Below, one piece after another: positions 1-8,938 of a stretch of DNA of 64,000 nucleotides; within the stretch, counting starts at the first letter, position 1, and the number at the start of each line of letters is the position of its first letter. The stretch is taken from NCBI GenBank assembly GCA_947372465.1, contig CANBTT010000001.1, forward strand, positions 94,741-158,740, in the 5' to 3' direction. The notes under the pieces were generated by a model, which saw only the letters and a list, made by a program, of their open reading frames with translations, was not told where the DNA came from and did no database searches. Origin of the DNA: Burkholderiales bacterium (GTDB lineage: Bacteria; Pseudomonadota; Gammaproteobacteria; Burkholderiales; Burkholderiaceae_C). Position numbers and translations under genes: made by a program.

Positions 1-1352
1 GATCGAATTTTGAGCAAGACCGGATCACGGAAGTTGCTGTCTTGACCCGTTCGCCCGAGGGGGTGGAGGGTTTTGAGCGGCTGATCAACCCTGAGTGCCC
101 CATTCCAAGCTTCATCCAAACGCTCACCGGCATCACCCCTGAGATGGTTTTGGAACAATCCCCCTTTGAAGATCAGGCCAAAGCGCTGTTTGAACAACTC
201 CAAGGCAAGCTGTTCATCGCGCACAATGCACGCTTTGATTACGGCTTCTTGAAAGCGTCTTTTAAAAGAGTGGGACTCGATTTCAAACCCAAAGTGGTGT
301 GCACAGTGAAGCTCTCAAGGTACTTGTTCCCAGAGCAAAAACGCCACAATTTGGACACCCTCATCGAGGTTCACGGCCTAGAAGTCAGTTCGCGTCACCG
401 GGCCATGGGGGATGCACATTTGCTCCTTCAGTTTTGGTCCCTGTGCTTAGAAAAATTTGGCCAAGACAAGCTCAATGAAGCGGTCGCTCACCAACTCGGA
501 CACGCCAGTTTGCCCCCCCACATCGACAGCGCCTTGATTGACAGCATCCCAGACTCACCAGGCGTTTATTTGTTCTACGGCGACAATGCATTGCCTTTGT
601 ACATTGGCAAAAGCAAACACCTGCGTACACGAGTGCTGAGCCACTTCCAAGGCGCACTCGGCAAGAGAAAAGAGATGAAGTTGTCTCTTCAAGTCAAGCA
701 CATTGAATGGATTCAAACGGCCGGCGAGTTGGGTGCGCTGCTCTTAGAGTCTCGCTTGATCAAAGAAAAGCTCCCGCACATGAACATCAAGCTCAGAAGA
801 ACCAAGGCGCTTTGTGCTTGGCAATTGAATGAAGACCCATCGGGCTTCATCAAGCCTCAATTGATCACGGCCAAAGACATGAACCTTGGCGAAGAGGAAA
901 ATATTTACGGCCTCTTCTCCAGCAAGCGGGCCGCCACCTCGGCCTTGAAAGGGCTTGCGAAAAAGAGCTTCCTGTGTGAGGGCATTTTGGGCCTAGAAAA
1001 ACTCAGCAAAGATGCGCCTTGTTTTGGTCACCAAGTCAAACTCTGTGCGGGCGCCTGCGTTGGAAAAGAAGCCCCCGCCAAACACAATCTAAAACTATTG
1101 ACCGCCATGATCCACCTGAAAGTCAGCACTTGGCCCTACAAAGGACCTGTGGGCATCAAGGAAATGGATGACGTTCATGTGGTGGACCAGTGGTGCTACT
1201 TGGGCACCGTCAAAAATGAAACCGAACTCCACGACACCCTTCATCAAGGCAAAGGAGATTTTGACATGGACACCTACCAGCTCTTAAAAAAGAGTTTGAG
1301 CCAAGCACGCCCTGAGAGCCTTGTCCAATTGAGGCGTCAAAGCGCGCATTGA
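1..1352 (+). CDS. DnaQ-like exonuclease / GIY-YIG nuclease fusion (5' partial)
   Basis: The open frame runs to the left edge (residues S-N-F-E-Q-D-R-I-T-E-V-A-V precede the TTG at 42), so the true start and the first DxE exonuclease motif lie outside the window. Visible parts are a DEDDh 3'-5' exonuclease domain with the Exo II motif HNARFD and the Exo III motif HRAMGDAH, then a UvrC/Cho-type GIY-YIG nuclease domain (PGVYLFYGDNALPLYIGKS) in the middle. The C-terminal 200 residues resemble the tail of Cho/UvrC-N fusion proteins and contain several Cys. The family is usually annotated as a DNA polymerase III epsilon-like/excinuclease Cho fusion with a likely role in DNA repair. The fusion is read directly; the repair role is family knowledge. 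Confidence 0.88.
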   Translation, partial: SNFEQDRITEVAVLTRSPEGVEGFERLINPECPIPSFIQTLTGITPEMVLEQSPFEDQAKALFEQLQGKLFIAHNARFDYGFLKASFKRVGLDFKPKVVCTVKLSRYLFPEQKRHNLDTLIEVHGLEVSSRHRAMGDAHLLLQFWSLCLEKFGQDKLNEAVAHQLGHASLPPHIDSALIDSIPDSPGVYLFYGDNALPLYIGKSKHLRTRVLSHFQGALGKRKEMKLSLQVKHIEWIQTAGELGALLLESRLIKEKLPHMNIKLRRTKALCAWQLNEDPSGFIKPQLITAKDMNLGEEENIYGLFSSKRAATSALKGLAKKSFLCEGILGLEKLSKDAPCFGHQVKLCAGACVGKEAPAKHNLKLLTAMIHLKVSTWPYKGPVGIKEMDDVHVVDQWCYLGTVKNETELHDTLHQGKGDFDMDTYQLLKKSLSQARPESLVQLRRQSAH

Positions 1353-1373
1353 ACCCTTTGCAAGCTCACCTCT

Positions 1374-2114
1374 TTAACTGGCCACTTGGGGGTCTTGAAA
1401 TCCATCTTTGCGATAGGTCAACACCAAGGTATCTCGGTGCCCCATCTCCTTGAGTCCCTGGATGGGCGTGGTCTCATGAATGATGCGGTGATCATCTAGG
1501 AGCAGCATCGACCAAGGCTCTTTGAGTGTGAACCTCAAACCCTCATTGCCAGAGAGCTCAAAAATTCTTGTCTCCCCCCCCTTGATGCTTTCTCGTGCCA
1601 CCAAAATCACCGCCACATAGTCCACGCCATCGCGGTGAGCGCCCTCGGGTGTTGGGCGCCCGATGCCATCGACCGTGTTGATGCGAAATTGATGGGCTTC
1701 GGTGTACCAGGTCTGAGGGGCAGACAATTGGTCCAGTACAGCGCCCACGCCCCCAATCAATTGTTGCCAAACGGATGAACCACTGAGGGAAGCATCGATG
1801 GGCTCAAAGAGTCGCTCAAGGCCCCCGTGCAGTGCGTTGTAGTCAAGCGACTGCCAATGCGCTCGGTGGGGGACCAATTGCGAGGCACCGCCTTTGACCA
1901 CCAAACTGTCGTGTCGACGAAGCCTGTATTTGCCCTGGTCTTTTAAAAATCGATCGGCAAGGAGCGCATTCCAATAAGGCCCCATGGCCTCTAAAGCCTC
2001 GTGCTCTGCCCGCGCAATGCGAGCCACCATTTGAGCCGGGACCAGACAAAAGCCTTGCTCAGTCATCGCCTGGGAGATGTCAGCCAAGGTGTCAACGGGG
2101 GGATGAAGGTGCAT
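1374..2114 (-). CDS. 2-oxoglutarate/Fe(II)-dependent dioxygenase (IDO family)
   Basis: The protein of about 246 residues has an HRDGVDY motif (HxD metal ligands) and a distal His in the stretch LLLDDHRIIHETTP, with an Arg further on (HRDTLVLTYR) suited to binding 2-oxoglutarate. This is the layout of the 2OG-Fe_Oxy_2 / isoleucine 4-dioxygenase family, which hydroxylates free amino acids or similar small molecules. The substrate is not evident. The frame extends upstream to a TTG at 2186, but that extension is not family-like and has no ribosome site, so the ATG at 2114 is preferred; certainty about the start is low. It converges with the nuclease gene, 21 bases away. Confidence 0.75.
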   Translation of the reverse strand: MHLHPPVDTLADISQAMTEQGFCLVPAQMVARIARAEHEALEAMGPYWNALLADRFLKDQGKYRLRRHDSLVVKGGASQLVPHRAHWQSLDYNALHGGLERLFEPIDASLSGSSVWQQLIGGVGAVLDQLSAPQTWYTEAHQFRINTVDGIGRPTPEGAHRDGVDYVAVILVARESIKGGETRIFELSGNEGLRFTLKEPWSMLLLDDHRIIHETTPIQGLKEMGHRDTLVLTYRKDGFQDPQVAS

Positions 2115-2218
2115 GAGAAACCAAACTTTTAAACGACCGTGAAATTTCAACAGGGATTCAACAGCGGGTTCGCCCTGACCCTTCAAATTAAAGGATTTGC
2201 GCTGTCACACGTTTGGAA

Positions 2219-3244
2219 CTAATCAATGGAGATGAGCTTGTCCCTGGCCAGTGTAGACCATTGAAGCATTTGCTGCTTGATGAAACGCTCGGCCGCTTCA
2301 GTGTCGCCTTGAAACACCTCTCCTCCCAATTTGCCCACCCGCTCCTTAAACTCTTCGCGCTGTGAGACTTTGGCAATGGCTGCACTTAACTTTTGAACCA
2401 CTTCTTTCGGGGTCGCAGCAGGTGCGAAAAGGGCGTTCCACTCATAAATTTCAAAACTCGGTATGCCCGCCTCTGCCATGGTGGGCACCTCTTGCAAAGA
2501 AGGCACACGCTTATTGCTGGTGACCGCCAAAGCCAAAAGTTTTTTTGACTCAATGTATTGAATGGTTGAACCCACACTGCCAAAAAAGACGGGAATTTGC
2601 CCACCCATCACATCGTTCAACGCCAGACCTGCCCCCTTGTAAGGCACATGCTGCATCTCAATTTTGGTTTTGTTCGCAAACAGCACACCCGCCAAGTGTT
2701 GAGCCGATCCATTGCCAGAAGAGGCAAAGGAGATGGCATTGGGTTTCGCTTTGGCCAGGGCGATCAACTCCTTGACCGTTCTCACAGGAAGACTCGGGTT
2801 CACAAGCAAGACATTGGGGTAAAGCGCCAAAATGCCAAGCGCTTTGAAGTCTCGCTCGGGCTGATAGGGCAAATTGGGATAGAGAGAAGGGTTGACCGAG
2901 TAAGACGACGCGTCGAGCATGATGGTGTAGCCATCGGGCGCGGATTTGGCGACCAAAGAGGCCGCAATTTGACCTGAAGCGCCAGGCTTGTTCTCAACCA
3001 CCACGGGGGTCCCAAGGATCTGCCCCAAAGGCGTGGAGATCGTTCTGGCCATGATGTCAGCGGTGCCCCCTGGCGGGTACGTCACCACCAAGACGATGGG
3101 CTTGGCGGGCCAAGTCTGGGCAGATACACAAGGGGCCAACAGCATGCTGGAGAAAAAAGTGGCCAGCAAAAGCGAGCGATTTAAAAGACCAAGGATCAAG
3201 AGCAAACTCCAAACAAAGGGAATGGGGCAAATTAGGGTTTTCAT
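2219..3244 (-). CDS. Bug/TctC-family solute-binding receptor
   Basis: Periplasmic receptor of the tripartite tricarboxylate transporter (TTT) type, which binds small carboxylates. An unusually long hydrophobic N-terminus (about 40 residues) ends at CVSAQ, a signal peptidase site. It is followed by the family hallmarks WPAKPIVLVV, PGGTADIMAR, VVENKPGASG, DGYT, VPYKGAG and EVPTMAEAG. The ATG at 3244 is preferred over the upstream in-frame codon at 3262. It diverges from the lactonase gene at 3323 over a 78-base gap. No TctA or TctB permease gene is near, so its partner must be elsewhere or it has a sensing role. The ligand is unknown. Confidence 0.9.
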   Translation of the reverse strand: MKTLICPIPFVWSLLLILGLLNRSLLLATFFSSMLLAPCVSAQTWPAKPIVLVVTYPPGGTADIMARTISTPLGQILGTPVVVENKPGASGQIAASLVAKSAPDGYTIMLDASSYSVNPSLYPNLPYQPERDFKALGILALYPNVLLVNPSLPVRTVKELIALAKAKPNAISFASSGNGSAQHLAGVLFANKTKIEMQHVPYKGAGLALNDVMGGQIPVFFGSVGSTIQYIESKKLLALAVTSNKRVPSLQEVPTMAEAGIPSFEIYEWNALFAPAATPKEVVQKLSAAIAKVSQREEFKERVGKLGGEVFQGDTEAAERFIKQQMLQWSTLARDKLISID

Positions 3245-3322
3245 ATTATGTCGCAATTGCATTTGACATTACATTGATTCGGAGATTTTTAAACCCATTC
3301 TTAACCTTAAAAGCAGGAGCTC

Positions 3323-4387
3323 ATGCACGTGAAATACTTAGCCCATCGGTGTTCTCTTTTTATCTCTTTGTGCCTCGTGGGGGCCCTGAGCGGCTGTCAA
3401 ACCATGAAGGGACAAGAAAAAACCGTCACGGCGCCTGAGTCTCAATGGCAAGAGATCTCTAAAACCGGTCTGGTCTTTGCTGAAGGCGTTGTGGCCGATA
3501 AGACTGGAAAAATTTACGCCACAGACCTCACACGCACCTTCATCTTGAAAGAGAACAACCCAGGCGGGACCATCTATCAATACGACCCACTCACCCAGAG
3601 GACCGTTAAATTCATGGAGCCCAGCGGCATGGCAAATGGCCTGCATGTCGATAAAAACGGAGACCTCTTGATCGCTCAAGGTGACGATACGGGCGGCAGA
3701 GCACTGGTGAGAAAAAATTTGATCACCGGCGAACTTAAAACACTTGTTCGAACGTTTGAGGGCAAGCGCTTGAACGGCGTCAATGACATCACAAGCGATG
3801 CCCAAGGCCGCATCTACTTCACCGACGCGCGCTACGCACCTGGCGCAGAGGCCATCGAGTTGCCAAACAGCGTTTATCGCTTGGACAACAATGGGCAATT
3901 GACAGCGCTGGACACAGGCCTGTTTCGCCCAAATGGCATTGAGGTCTCCCCAAAAGGTGACAAGCTCTACATTTCTGCCACCAACTTCACCCGCCTGCCC
4001 ATCAACCCTCTGGGGCCCAAGGTGGACCGTTTTGGCATCACGGCAGGCGGGGTCGTGGTCTTTGATCTTGATGCAAGCGGCCAGATCTCCAACGGCAAGC
4101 TGATTTTCAGAGACGATGAATTGGCAACCGATGGCATGACCATGGACAGCTCGGGCAACTTGTATGTTGCCTCTCACAACGGCAACGCCAAGGAGCCCAA
4201 ATCCCGCGTTGTCGTGTTGTCCCCTGCTCACGAGGTCCTTCAAATCATTCCAACCCCACAAGGCTCGCTGTCAACGAATTTAGGCTTTGGTCGAGGCGCC
4301 CAATCTCATCTTTTGTTCATGAGCTCGGCGCTGCCTTGGAAAATTTATCAACTGCCTACCCTCCGAACAGGGCACTATTTCAACTGA
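3323..4387 (+). CDS. SMP-30/gluconolactonase-like lipoprotein
   Basis: The N-terminus is a lipoprotein signal (hydrophobic stretch then LSGC, Cys at about residue 26), so the mature protein should be membrane-anchored in the periplasm. The rest is a six-bladed SMP-30/LRE-type propeller with repeated motifs such as GLVFAEGVVADKTGKIYATDL, NGLHVDKNGDLLIAQ, NDITSDAQGRIYFTD, RPNGIEVSPKGDKLYISAT and DGMTMDSSGNLYVAS, with N/D residues typical of the metal site. Members hydrolyse lactones or related esters. AGGAG lies 7 bases before the ATG. The Tat-exported hydrolase follows after 18 bases, so the two probably form an operon for an exported degradation step. Confidence 0.85.
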   Translation: MHVKYLAHRCSLFISLCLVGALSGCQTMKGQEKTVTAPESQWQEISKTGLVFAEGVVADKTGKIYATDLTRTFILKENNPGGTIYQYDPLTQRTVKFMEPSGMANGLHVDKNGDLLIAQGDDTGGRALVRKNLITGELKTLVRTFEGKRLNGVNDITSDAQGRIYFTDARYAPGAEAIELPNSVYRLDNNGQLTALDTGLFRPNGIEVSPKGDKLYISATNFTRLPINPLGPKVDRFGITAGGVVVFDLDASGQISNGKLIFRDDELATDGMTMDSSGNLYVASHNGNAKEPKSRVVVLSPAHEVLQIIPTPQGSLSTNLGFGRGAQSHLLFMSSALPWKIYQLPTLRTGHYFN

Positions 4388-4405
4388 TAAAGAAGGAACT
4401 TCCCA

Positions 4406-5740
4406 ATGGATCAAGCCGTCAACCCTCGTCGCTCCTTTCTTCACTCCGCCACCGCGATGCTCGCAGGTGCAGGTCTTGCACAAACCTCGGCCCATGCCGC
4501 CTCTGCGCATCCTGGCCCCTTGACCAAACGCTGGACCGAACAGCGCTGGACTTTGGACAACACGATCCGTGCGATCGGCATGGACTGGGATCAACCCAGG
4601 TCCATCTATCTCTCGGCCCCATGCGGTCCTCAGGCCGCAGGAGACTTCCTGATGGTCAGGCAACGCATCCAGAAATACGCCGATGCGGCGCCCGCATTTG
4701 AAGCTCAAGCCAGGCGTCGAGAAGCACAAGCCAAGGCCGCAGACGCAGCGGGTGAGACGGTCAACGCGCGAGACAACTACTTCATTGCAGCGGTCCATTG
4801 GGGTGCGGCCCAGTGGCCCATCGATGAAAACAACGAGCAAAACAAATTCTACAATCAACGCAAACGCGAGTGCTATCAACAATACGCCAAGCTCGCTGAG
4901 CACAAGGTCGAGGAAGTATGGATTCCCTTGCCTTCCTCCTTGGGCGGCAAATCGCTCCCCGCATGGCTGCACCTGCCCGCCGATTACAAGGGTGGCAAAC
5001 TTCCCGTCGTGATCAATGTGCCCGGCATGGACAGCTTCAAAGAGATTGGCACCTCACTGTATGGCGACAAGTATTTGACGCGTGGCATTGCCGTGCTGAA
5101 CATTGACGGGCCTGGCCAATACGAGTCGGCCGTATTGGACATTCACTTCTCCATGCAAGCCTGGATGGCAACGGGCACCGCCTGTGTCGAGTGGCTCAGC
5201 CAAAGAGCAGAAATTGACAGCAAAAAAATTGGCATCGCGGGTGGCAGTTTTGGCTCCTTCTTCTCAACCATTGCTGCAGCCAATGAGCCACGCATCAGCG
5301 CAGTGGCCGTGACCTCTGTGTGCCATGAGCCTGGGTTTCACACCATCTTTGAGGAAGCATCTCCCACCTTCAAGATGCGTTTCATGTACATGTCGGGCTT
5401 CACGGATGAAGCCAAATTTGATGCCTTCAGAAAGACCATGACTTGGGAAGGTCACACGATCAAAATCAAACAACCTTACCTGTGCTTGGCAGGCGAATCG
5501 GATGAGCTCTCCCCCATCGAGCACACAGAGCGACTCATGAAAACCTTGCAAGGCCCCAAAAGACTCTTGGTCTATCAAGACTCAAGGCACTCTGTGGGCA
5601 ACGTCCCCGCCGCCTATCTCGGCCCCAATCCTGCAACGCATGTGGCAGAGTGGATGCTGGCCCAATTCCAAGGCAAAACCTTCCCCAGTGAGCGTTGGTT
5701 CATCACCTCAAGCGGACAGATCAACAAGGTCCCCTATTGA
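4406..5740 (+). CDS. Tat-exported alpha/beta hydrolase
   Basis: The N-terminus has a twin-arginine signal (NPRRSFLHS, then a hydrophobic Ala/Gly-rich run ending near SAHAAS). An N-terminal helical cap of about 140 residues precedes an alpha/beta hydrolase core. The nucleophile is Ser281 in GGSFGS, the acid is probably the Asp in GESDELSP, and the base is the His in DSRHSVG. The size and cap-first layout resemble the FrsA / 2,6-dihydroxypseudooxynicotine hydrolase group, which cleaves C-C or ester bonds. The gene sits 18 bases after the lipoprotein lactonase and before the DUF849 enzyme, which points to degradation of a ring-cleavage or keto-acid compound. The substrate is unknown. Confidence 0.85.
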   Translation: MDQAVNPRRSFLHSATAMLAGAGLAQTSAHAASAHPGPLTKRWTEQRWTLDNTIRAIGMDWDQPRSIYLSAPCGPQAAGDFLMVRQRIQKYADAAPAFEAQARRREAQAKAADAAGETVNARDNYFIAAVHWGAAQWPIDENNEQNKFYNQRKRECYQQYAKLAEHKVEEVWIPLPSSLGGKSLPAWLHLPADYKGGKLPVVINVPGMDSFKEIGTSLYGDKYLTRGIAVLNIDGPGQYESAVLDIHFSMQAWMATGTACVEWLSQRAEIDSKKIGIAGGSFGSFFSTIAAANEPRISAVAVTSVCHEPGFHTIFEEASPTFKMRFMYMSGFTDEAKFDAFRKTMTWEGHTIKIKQPYLCLAGESDELSPIEHTERLMKTLQGPKRLLVYQDSRHSVGNVPAAYLGPNPATHVAEWMLAQFQGKTFPSERWFITSSGQINKVPY

Positions 5741-5858
5741 GAACACCCGTTGAAAAATACCGTTGGATCAATAAACTCTTTTGGGTGAACCCCAGACCCT
5801 GTGATTCGAACAAGGGCTTTTGAACAAAGCCTCCTCTTTATTTTTTTACAGATTGATC

Positions 5859-6797
5859 ATGAGCGCTCGCCCGAAAAAGAAAGTCATCATCACCTGTGCC
5901 ATCACGGGGGCCATCCACACCCCAACGATGTCACCACACCTGCCCATCACATCAAAGGACATCGCCGAGCAAGCCGTTGAGGCCGCGCGTGCCGGCGCGG
6001 CCATTGTGCACCTGCATGCCCGAGACCCCAAAGACGGCAAGCCCCTGCAAGAACCCGCTGCCTTTCGAGAGTTTGCGGTCCCCATCAAAGCGCAAAGCGA
6101 TGTGGTGTTGAACTTCACCACGGGAGGAGCGCCCACCATGGACATTGAAGAGCGACTCCAACCCGCCCTTCAACTCAAACCCGAGGTGGCCTCATTGAAC
6201 ATGGGCTCCATGAACTTTGGCTTGTACCCCATGGTGGGACGGTTTAAAAATTGGAAACACGAGTGGGAGAAGCCGTATCTTGAAGAGTCGGATGGTCGCA
6301 TCTTTAAGAACACCTTCAAAGATATCCAATATATTTTGGAGAGTTGCAAAGCGAACCGAACGCGTTTTGAGATTGAGTGCTACGACATTGGCCACCTCTA
6401 CACGGCAGCGCATTTCTTGGAGCGACAAATTCTTGAACCCCCGCTTTTCATCCAGTCTGTCTTTGGTATTCTTGGTGGGATTGGGCCACACCCGGAGGAT
6501 GTGATGCAAATGAAGCGCACCGCGGACCGCTTGTTTGGAGACGATTATGTTTGGTCCGTGCTTGGCGCTGGGAGAAACCAAATGCCCATCGCGACCATGA
6601 GTGCAGTGATGGGCGGCAATGTGAGGGTGGGCCTTGAAGACTCCCTGTGGGAAGGGCCTGGACAGTTGGCCAAAACCAATGCCGATCAAGTCAAACGTAT
6701 TCGCACCATCATTGAGGCCCTGTCTTTGGAAGTGGCAACCCCAGACGAAGCCAGAGAGATCTTGGCGCTCAAGGGGGGCCACAACGTGGGGTTCTAA
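5859..6797 (+). CDS. DUF849 beta-keto acid cleavage enzyme (BKACE)
   Basis: This is a TIM-barrel protein of about 312 residues. It starts KKKVIITCAITGAIHTP and has the zinc-binding motif HLHARDPKDG, the NFTTGG loop, the GLYP region and a late GLEDSLW motif. The BKACE family condenses a beta-keto acid with acetyl-CoA to give acetoacetate and a new CoA ester; Kce is the founding member. The ATG at 5859 gives the usual N-terminus; an in-frame TTG at 5820 would add 13 residues with no family match. It lies 118 bases after the hydrolase and may use that enzyme's product. The specific keto acid cannot be read from the sequence. Confidence 0.9.
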   Translation: MSARPKKKVIITCAITGAIHTPTMSPHLPITSKDIAEQAVEAARAGAAIVHLHARDPKDGKPLQEPAAFREFAVPIKAQSDVVLNFTTGGAPTMDIEERLQPALQLKPEVASLNMGSMNFGLYPMVGRFKNWKHEWEKPYLEESDGRIFKNTFKDIQYILESCKANRTRFEIECYDIGHLYTAAHFLERQILEPPLFIQSVFGILGGIGPHPEDVMQMKRTADRLFGDDYVWSVLGAGRNQMPIATMSAVMGGNVRVGLEDSLWEGPGQLAKTNADQVKRIRTIIEALSLEVATPDEAREILALKGGHNVGF

Positions 6798-6912
6798 AGC
6801 CAGTGGCTTCGTGCCAAGCCGCTGCCTTTTTACCTTGGAAAAGAAGACGCACCGTGTTGCGGACTCTAAATGCGTGATCCCCGCCAAGCCCTCAGCCCAG
6901 AGGCCTTGGCCC

Positions 6913-7494
6913 TCAACTGTCGCCAAGTCCAATCGGAGCCGGGGCGTGGTTGGTGATCTTGCTAAACAAATTTTGATAGACACTGTCAACCGAGTGGCTG
7001 AGCCAAGGGTCGCTGTTGTCCTCAAAGGCCTCGTCCATCAATGACCACTCCTCGTCATCCAACACCTTCAGGGCCTTGGGAATGATCAAGGAGTTTTCAA
7101 GCTGCAGGTGGTGCAAATAAAAGTCATAGTACTTTTTGGCTGCCGACCTAAATTCCGCTTGGCAATCGTCTCCAAGAATTTCCCAACGCAGCAACAAATG
7201 CTGCAGCTCTCTGATTCTGTATTCCCCCACCTTGTGATCGAGCTCAAGTTGCTCAATGGTCTCCTTGAGCTCAGGCGCCTTTTTTAACACCGGCGGAAAC
7301 AAGTACAAATTCTCTTTGGGATGGTGCTGCTTTTCTGGGAATTCATCAATGTAGAAAAGCATGGCGCGCAGCACCTCAAAAAACAAGGGGCGATTGCCTT
7401 TGGGCCCTCGCCTCTCCATCATCTCAATGGAGTAAAGCATTGCAGAAATGGTCGCATGCTCTTGATTGATGATTTGTATGGATTTGTGGTTCAT
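6913..7494 (-). CDS. Hemerythrin-like domain protein
   Basis: A cytoplasmic protein of about 193 residues with the spaced His/Glu ligands of a hemerythrin four-helix bundle: NQEHATI, KQHHPKEN, LELDHKVGE and LHHLQLENSLIIP. Such domains carry a di-iron site that binds O2 or NO or responds to redox stress. The ATG at 7494 is preferred over the TTG at 7500. The start faces a perfect FNR box 66-80 bases away, with a GAAAAT -10-like hexamer (7537-7532) at the spacing expected for an FNR class II promoter. A second hemerythrin gene closes the electron-transfer operon at 15.3 kb, so oxygen or NO handling seems tied to that module. Confidence 0.85.
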   Translation of the reverse strand: MNHKSIQIINQEHATISAMLYSIEMMERRGPKGNRPLFFEVLRAMLFYIDEFPEKQHHPKENLYLFPPVLKKAPELKETIEQLELDHKVGEYRIRELQHLLLRWEILGDDCQAEFRSAAKKYYDFYLHHLQLENSLIIPKALKVLDDEEWSLMDEAFEDNSDPWLSHSVDSVYQNLFSKITNHAPAPIGLGDS

Positions 7495-7559
7495 GTTCAA
7501 GCTTCAAAAAAAATGAATTCCCAATGCGCATATTTTCAGTTGGAAGGGCAAGATTTTTA

Positions 7560-7573
7560 TTGATTTAAATCAA
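7560..7573. promoter_or_regulatory. Perfect FNR/Anr box between hemerythrin and ligAB
   Basis: TTGATTTAAATCAA matches the FNR/Anr consensus TTGATNNNNATCAA at every defined base. On the plus side TATGAT at 7596-7601 sits so that the box is centred at -41.5, giving a predicted transcription start near 7608, 18 bases before the ligA ATG. On the minus side GAAAAT (7537-7532) has the same spacing toward the hemerythrin gene. The box match is read directly; control by an FNR-type regulator in both directions is inferred. Confidence 0.75.
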
Positions 7574-7625
7574 GCCTTTGAAAAACTCAAAAGTTTATGA
7601 TCATTTCAATATTCATCAACTCTTT

Positions 7626-7982
7626 ATGAGCACGACCATGCAACACAAACCTATCTATGGAACCACCTTGTTTGACGGTGAACAGGCTCAAAAGGGTTAT
7701 CAATTGAACAAAATGTGTTTTTCATTCAACGCCTTGGTCAACAGGGAGGACTTCAAAAGGGATGAAAACCAATACATGGAGCGCTATGCCTTAACGCCTG
7801 CTCAAAAGCAGGCCATCACCGCCAGAGATGTTTTGGATTTGATCCGACAAGGCGGCAACGTTTACTACTTGGCCAAATTCGCAGGCATTTTGGGTCTCGA
7901 TGTCCAAGACTTGGGGGCGCTCCAAACGGGTATGACACGAGAAGCCTTTTGCAACAAATTGCTAGAAGCAGGGAGGGCATAA
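7626..7982 (+). CDS. ligA: LigA-type extradiol dioxygenase alpha subunit
   Basis: Small subunit (about 118 residues) of a class III (LigAB) extradiol ring-cleavage dioxygenase. Family features are YGTTLFDGEQAQKGYQLNKMCFS and the helical C-terminal part ARDVLDLIRQGGNVYYLAKFAGI...GMTREAF. It shapes the active-site entrance on the beta subunit. The ATG at 7626 fits the predicted FNR-dependent transcript; an in-frame TTG at 7578 would lie inside the promoter. Its stop codon TAA overlaps the ligB ATG by one base, so the subunits are translationally coupled. The symbol is given by homology; protocatechuate, gallate or another catechol are all possible substrates. Confidence 0.85.
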   Translation: MSTTMQHKPIYGTTLFDGEQAQKGYQLNKMCFSFNALVNREDFKRDENQYMERYALTPAQKQAITARDVLDLIRQGGNVYYLAKFAGILGLDVQDLGALQTGMTREAFCNKLLEAGRA

Positions 7983-8824
7983 TGGCTGAAATACTTGGCA
8001 TGGTCACCACCTCTCACGTTCCCTCCATAGGCAACGCCATTGCAAGAAACATCCAACACAATGCATATTGGGGGCCCTTTTTTGATGGCTTCAAACCCAT
8101 TCAACATTGGCTCAATGACCACAGACCAGATGTGGTCGTGGTTTTCTACAACGACCATGGGCTGAACTTTTTCCTAGACACCATCCCCACGTTCTCCGTT
8201 GGTGCTTGCAACCAGTACACCAATGAAGACGAGGGCTGGGGCATTCCAACTTTGCCGCCCTACAAGGGAGATGCAAAGCTGTCATGGGAAATCATTGAGG
8301 GTTTGGTACAAAGAGAATTTGATGTGGCCTCGTGTCAAGCAATGAAGGTCGATCATGCGTTCACGCTTCCCTTAAAGTTGCTCTGGCCAGATGAAGCTGT
8401 TTGCCCCGTCATCACGATCCCCATTTGCATCAACACGGTGCAATTTCCCCTGCCCAGTGCAAGTCGCTGTTACCAATTGGGCAAAGCCGTGGGCGAAATC
8501 ATTCAGTCAATGGACTCCGATTTGAAGTTCTTGATCATGGGAACGGGCGGACTCTCTCATCAATTGGACGGCGAGAGAGCGGGCTTTATCAACAAACAGT
8601 TTGACCAAGAGTTCTTAGAAAGCATGGTCACACACCCTGCCTGGGCCACGCAGTTCACCAACCACGAGCTCATTGAACAAGTGGGCACTCAAGGCATTGA
8701 ACTCATCATGTGGTTGGCAGCAAGAGCCGCCCTTGGCGGTCACGTCAAACCCATCTCTACAACCTACCATGTGCCCATTTCCAACACGGCTGGGGGCATC
8801 ATGTTGCTTGAAAATTTGAACTAA
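7982..8824 (+). CDS. ligB: LigB-type extradiol dioxygenase beta (catalytic) subunit
   Basis: Catalytic subunit of about 280 residues. The Fe(II) ligands expected for LigB are present: His12 in TTSHVPS, the His in FYNDHGLNFF, and the Glu in GTQGIELIMW. The catalytic His is likely the one in MKVDHAFTLPL. Further family signatures are YWGPFFDG, DEGWG, GTGGLSHQLDGERAGFINK and TTYHVPISNTAGG. The enzyme opens a catecholic ring with O2 next to the hydroxyls. The ATG overlaps the ligA stop. No downstream 4,5-cleavage pathway genes (LigC, I, J, K) occur in the window, so the product must be handled elsewhere or the substrate is unusual. Confidence 0.88.
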   Translation: MAEILGMVTTSHVPSIGNAIARNIQHNAYWGPFFDGFKPIQHWLNDHRPDVVVVFYNDHGLNFFLDTIPTFSVGACNQYTNEDEGWGIPTLPPYKGDAKLSWEIIEGLVQREFDVASCQAMKVDHAFTLPLKLLWPDEAVCPVITIPICINTVQFPLPSASRCYQLGKAVGEIIQSMDSDLKFLIMGTGGLSHQLDGERAGFINKQFDQEFLESMVTHPAWATQFTNHELIEQVGTQGIELIMWLAARAALGGHVKPISTTYHVPISNTAGGIMLLENLN

Positions 8825-8938
8825 AAAACAAAAGAGGTCATTGGTACTACTTTACTTTATAGGCAAGCATTAATTTCAGTTTAAACAACATGCATGGAGA
8901 AGTAAAAGGACGCCAAACAGATGAAATAGAAAGAAACA

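Noticed and set aside
42..44. TTG as the real start of the left-edge nuclease
   Set aside because: The frame continues upstream with family-like residues (DRITEVAVLTR), and the first exonuclease motif would be missing, so the gene is cut by the window edge.
3338..4261. A 307-residue minus-strand open frame
   Set aside because: It is the antisense shadow of the SMP-30 lipoprotein gene, has no ribosome site and no family motifs.
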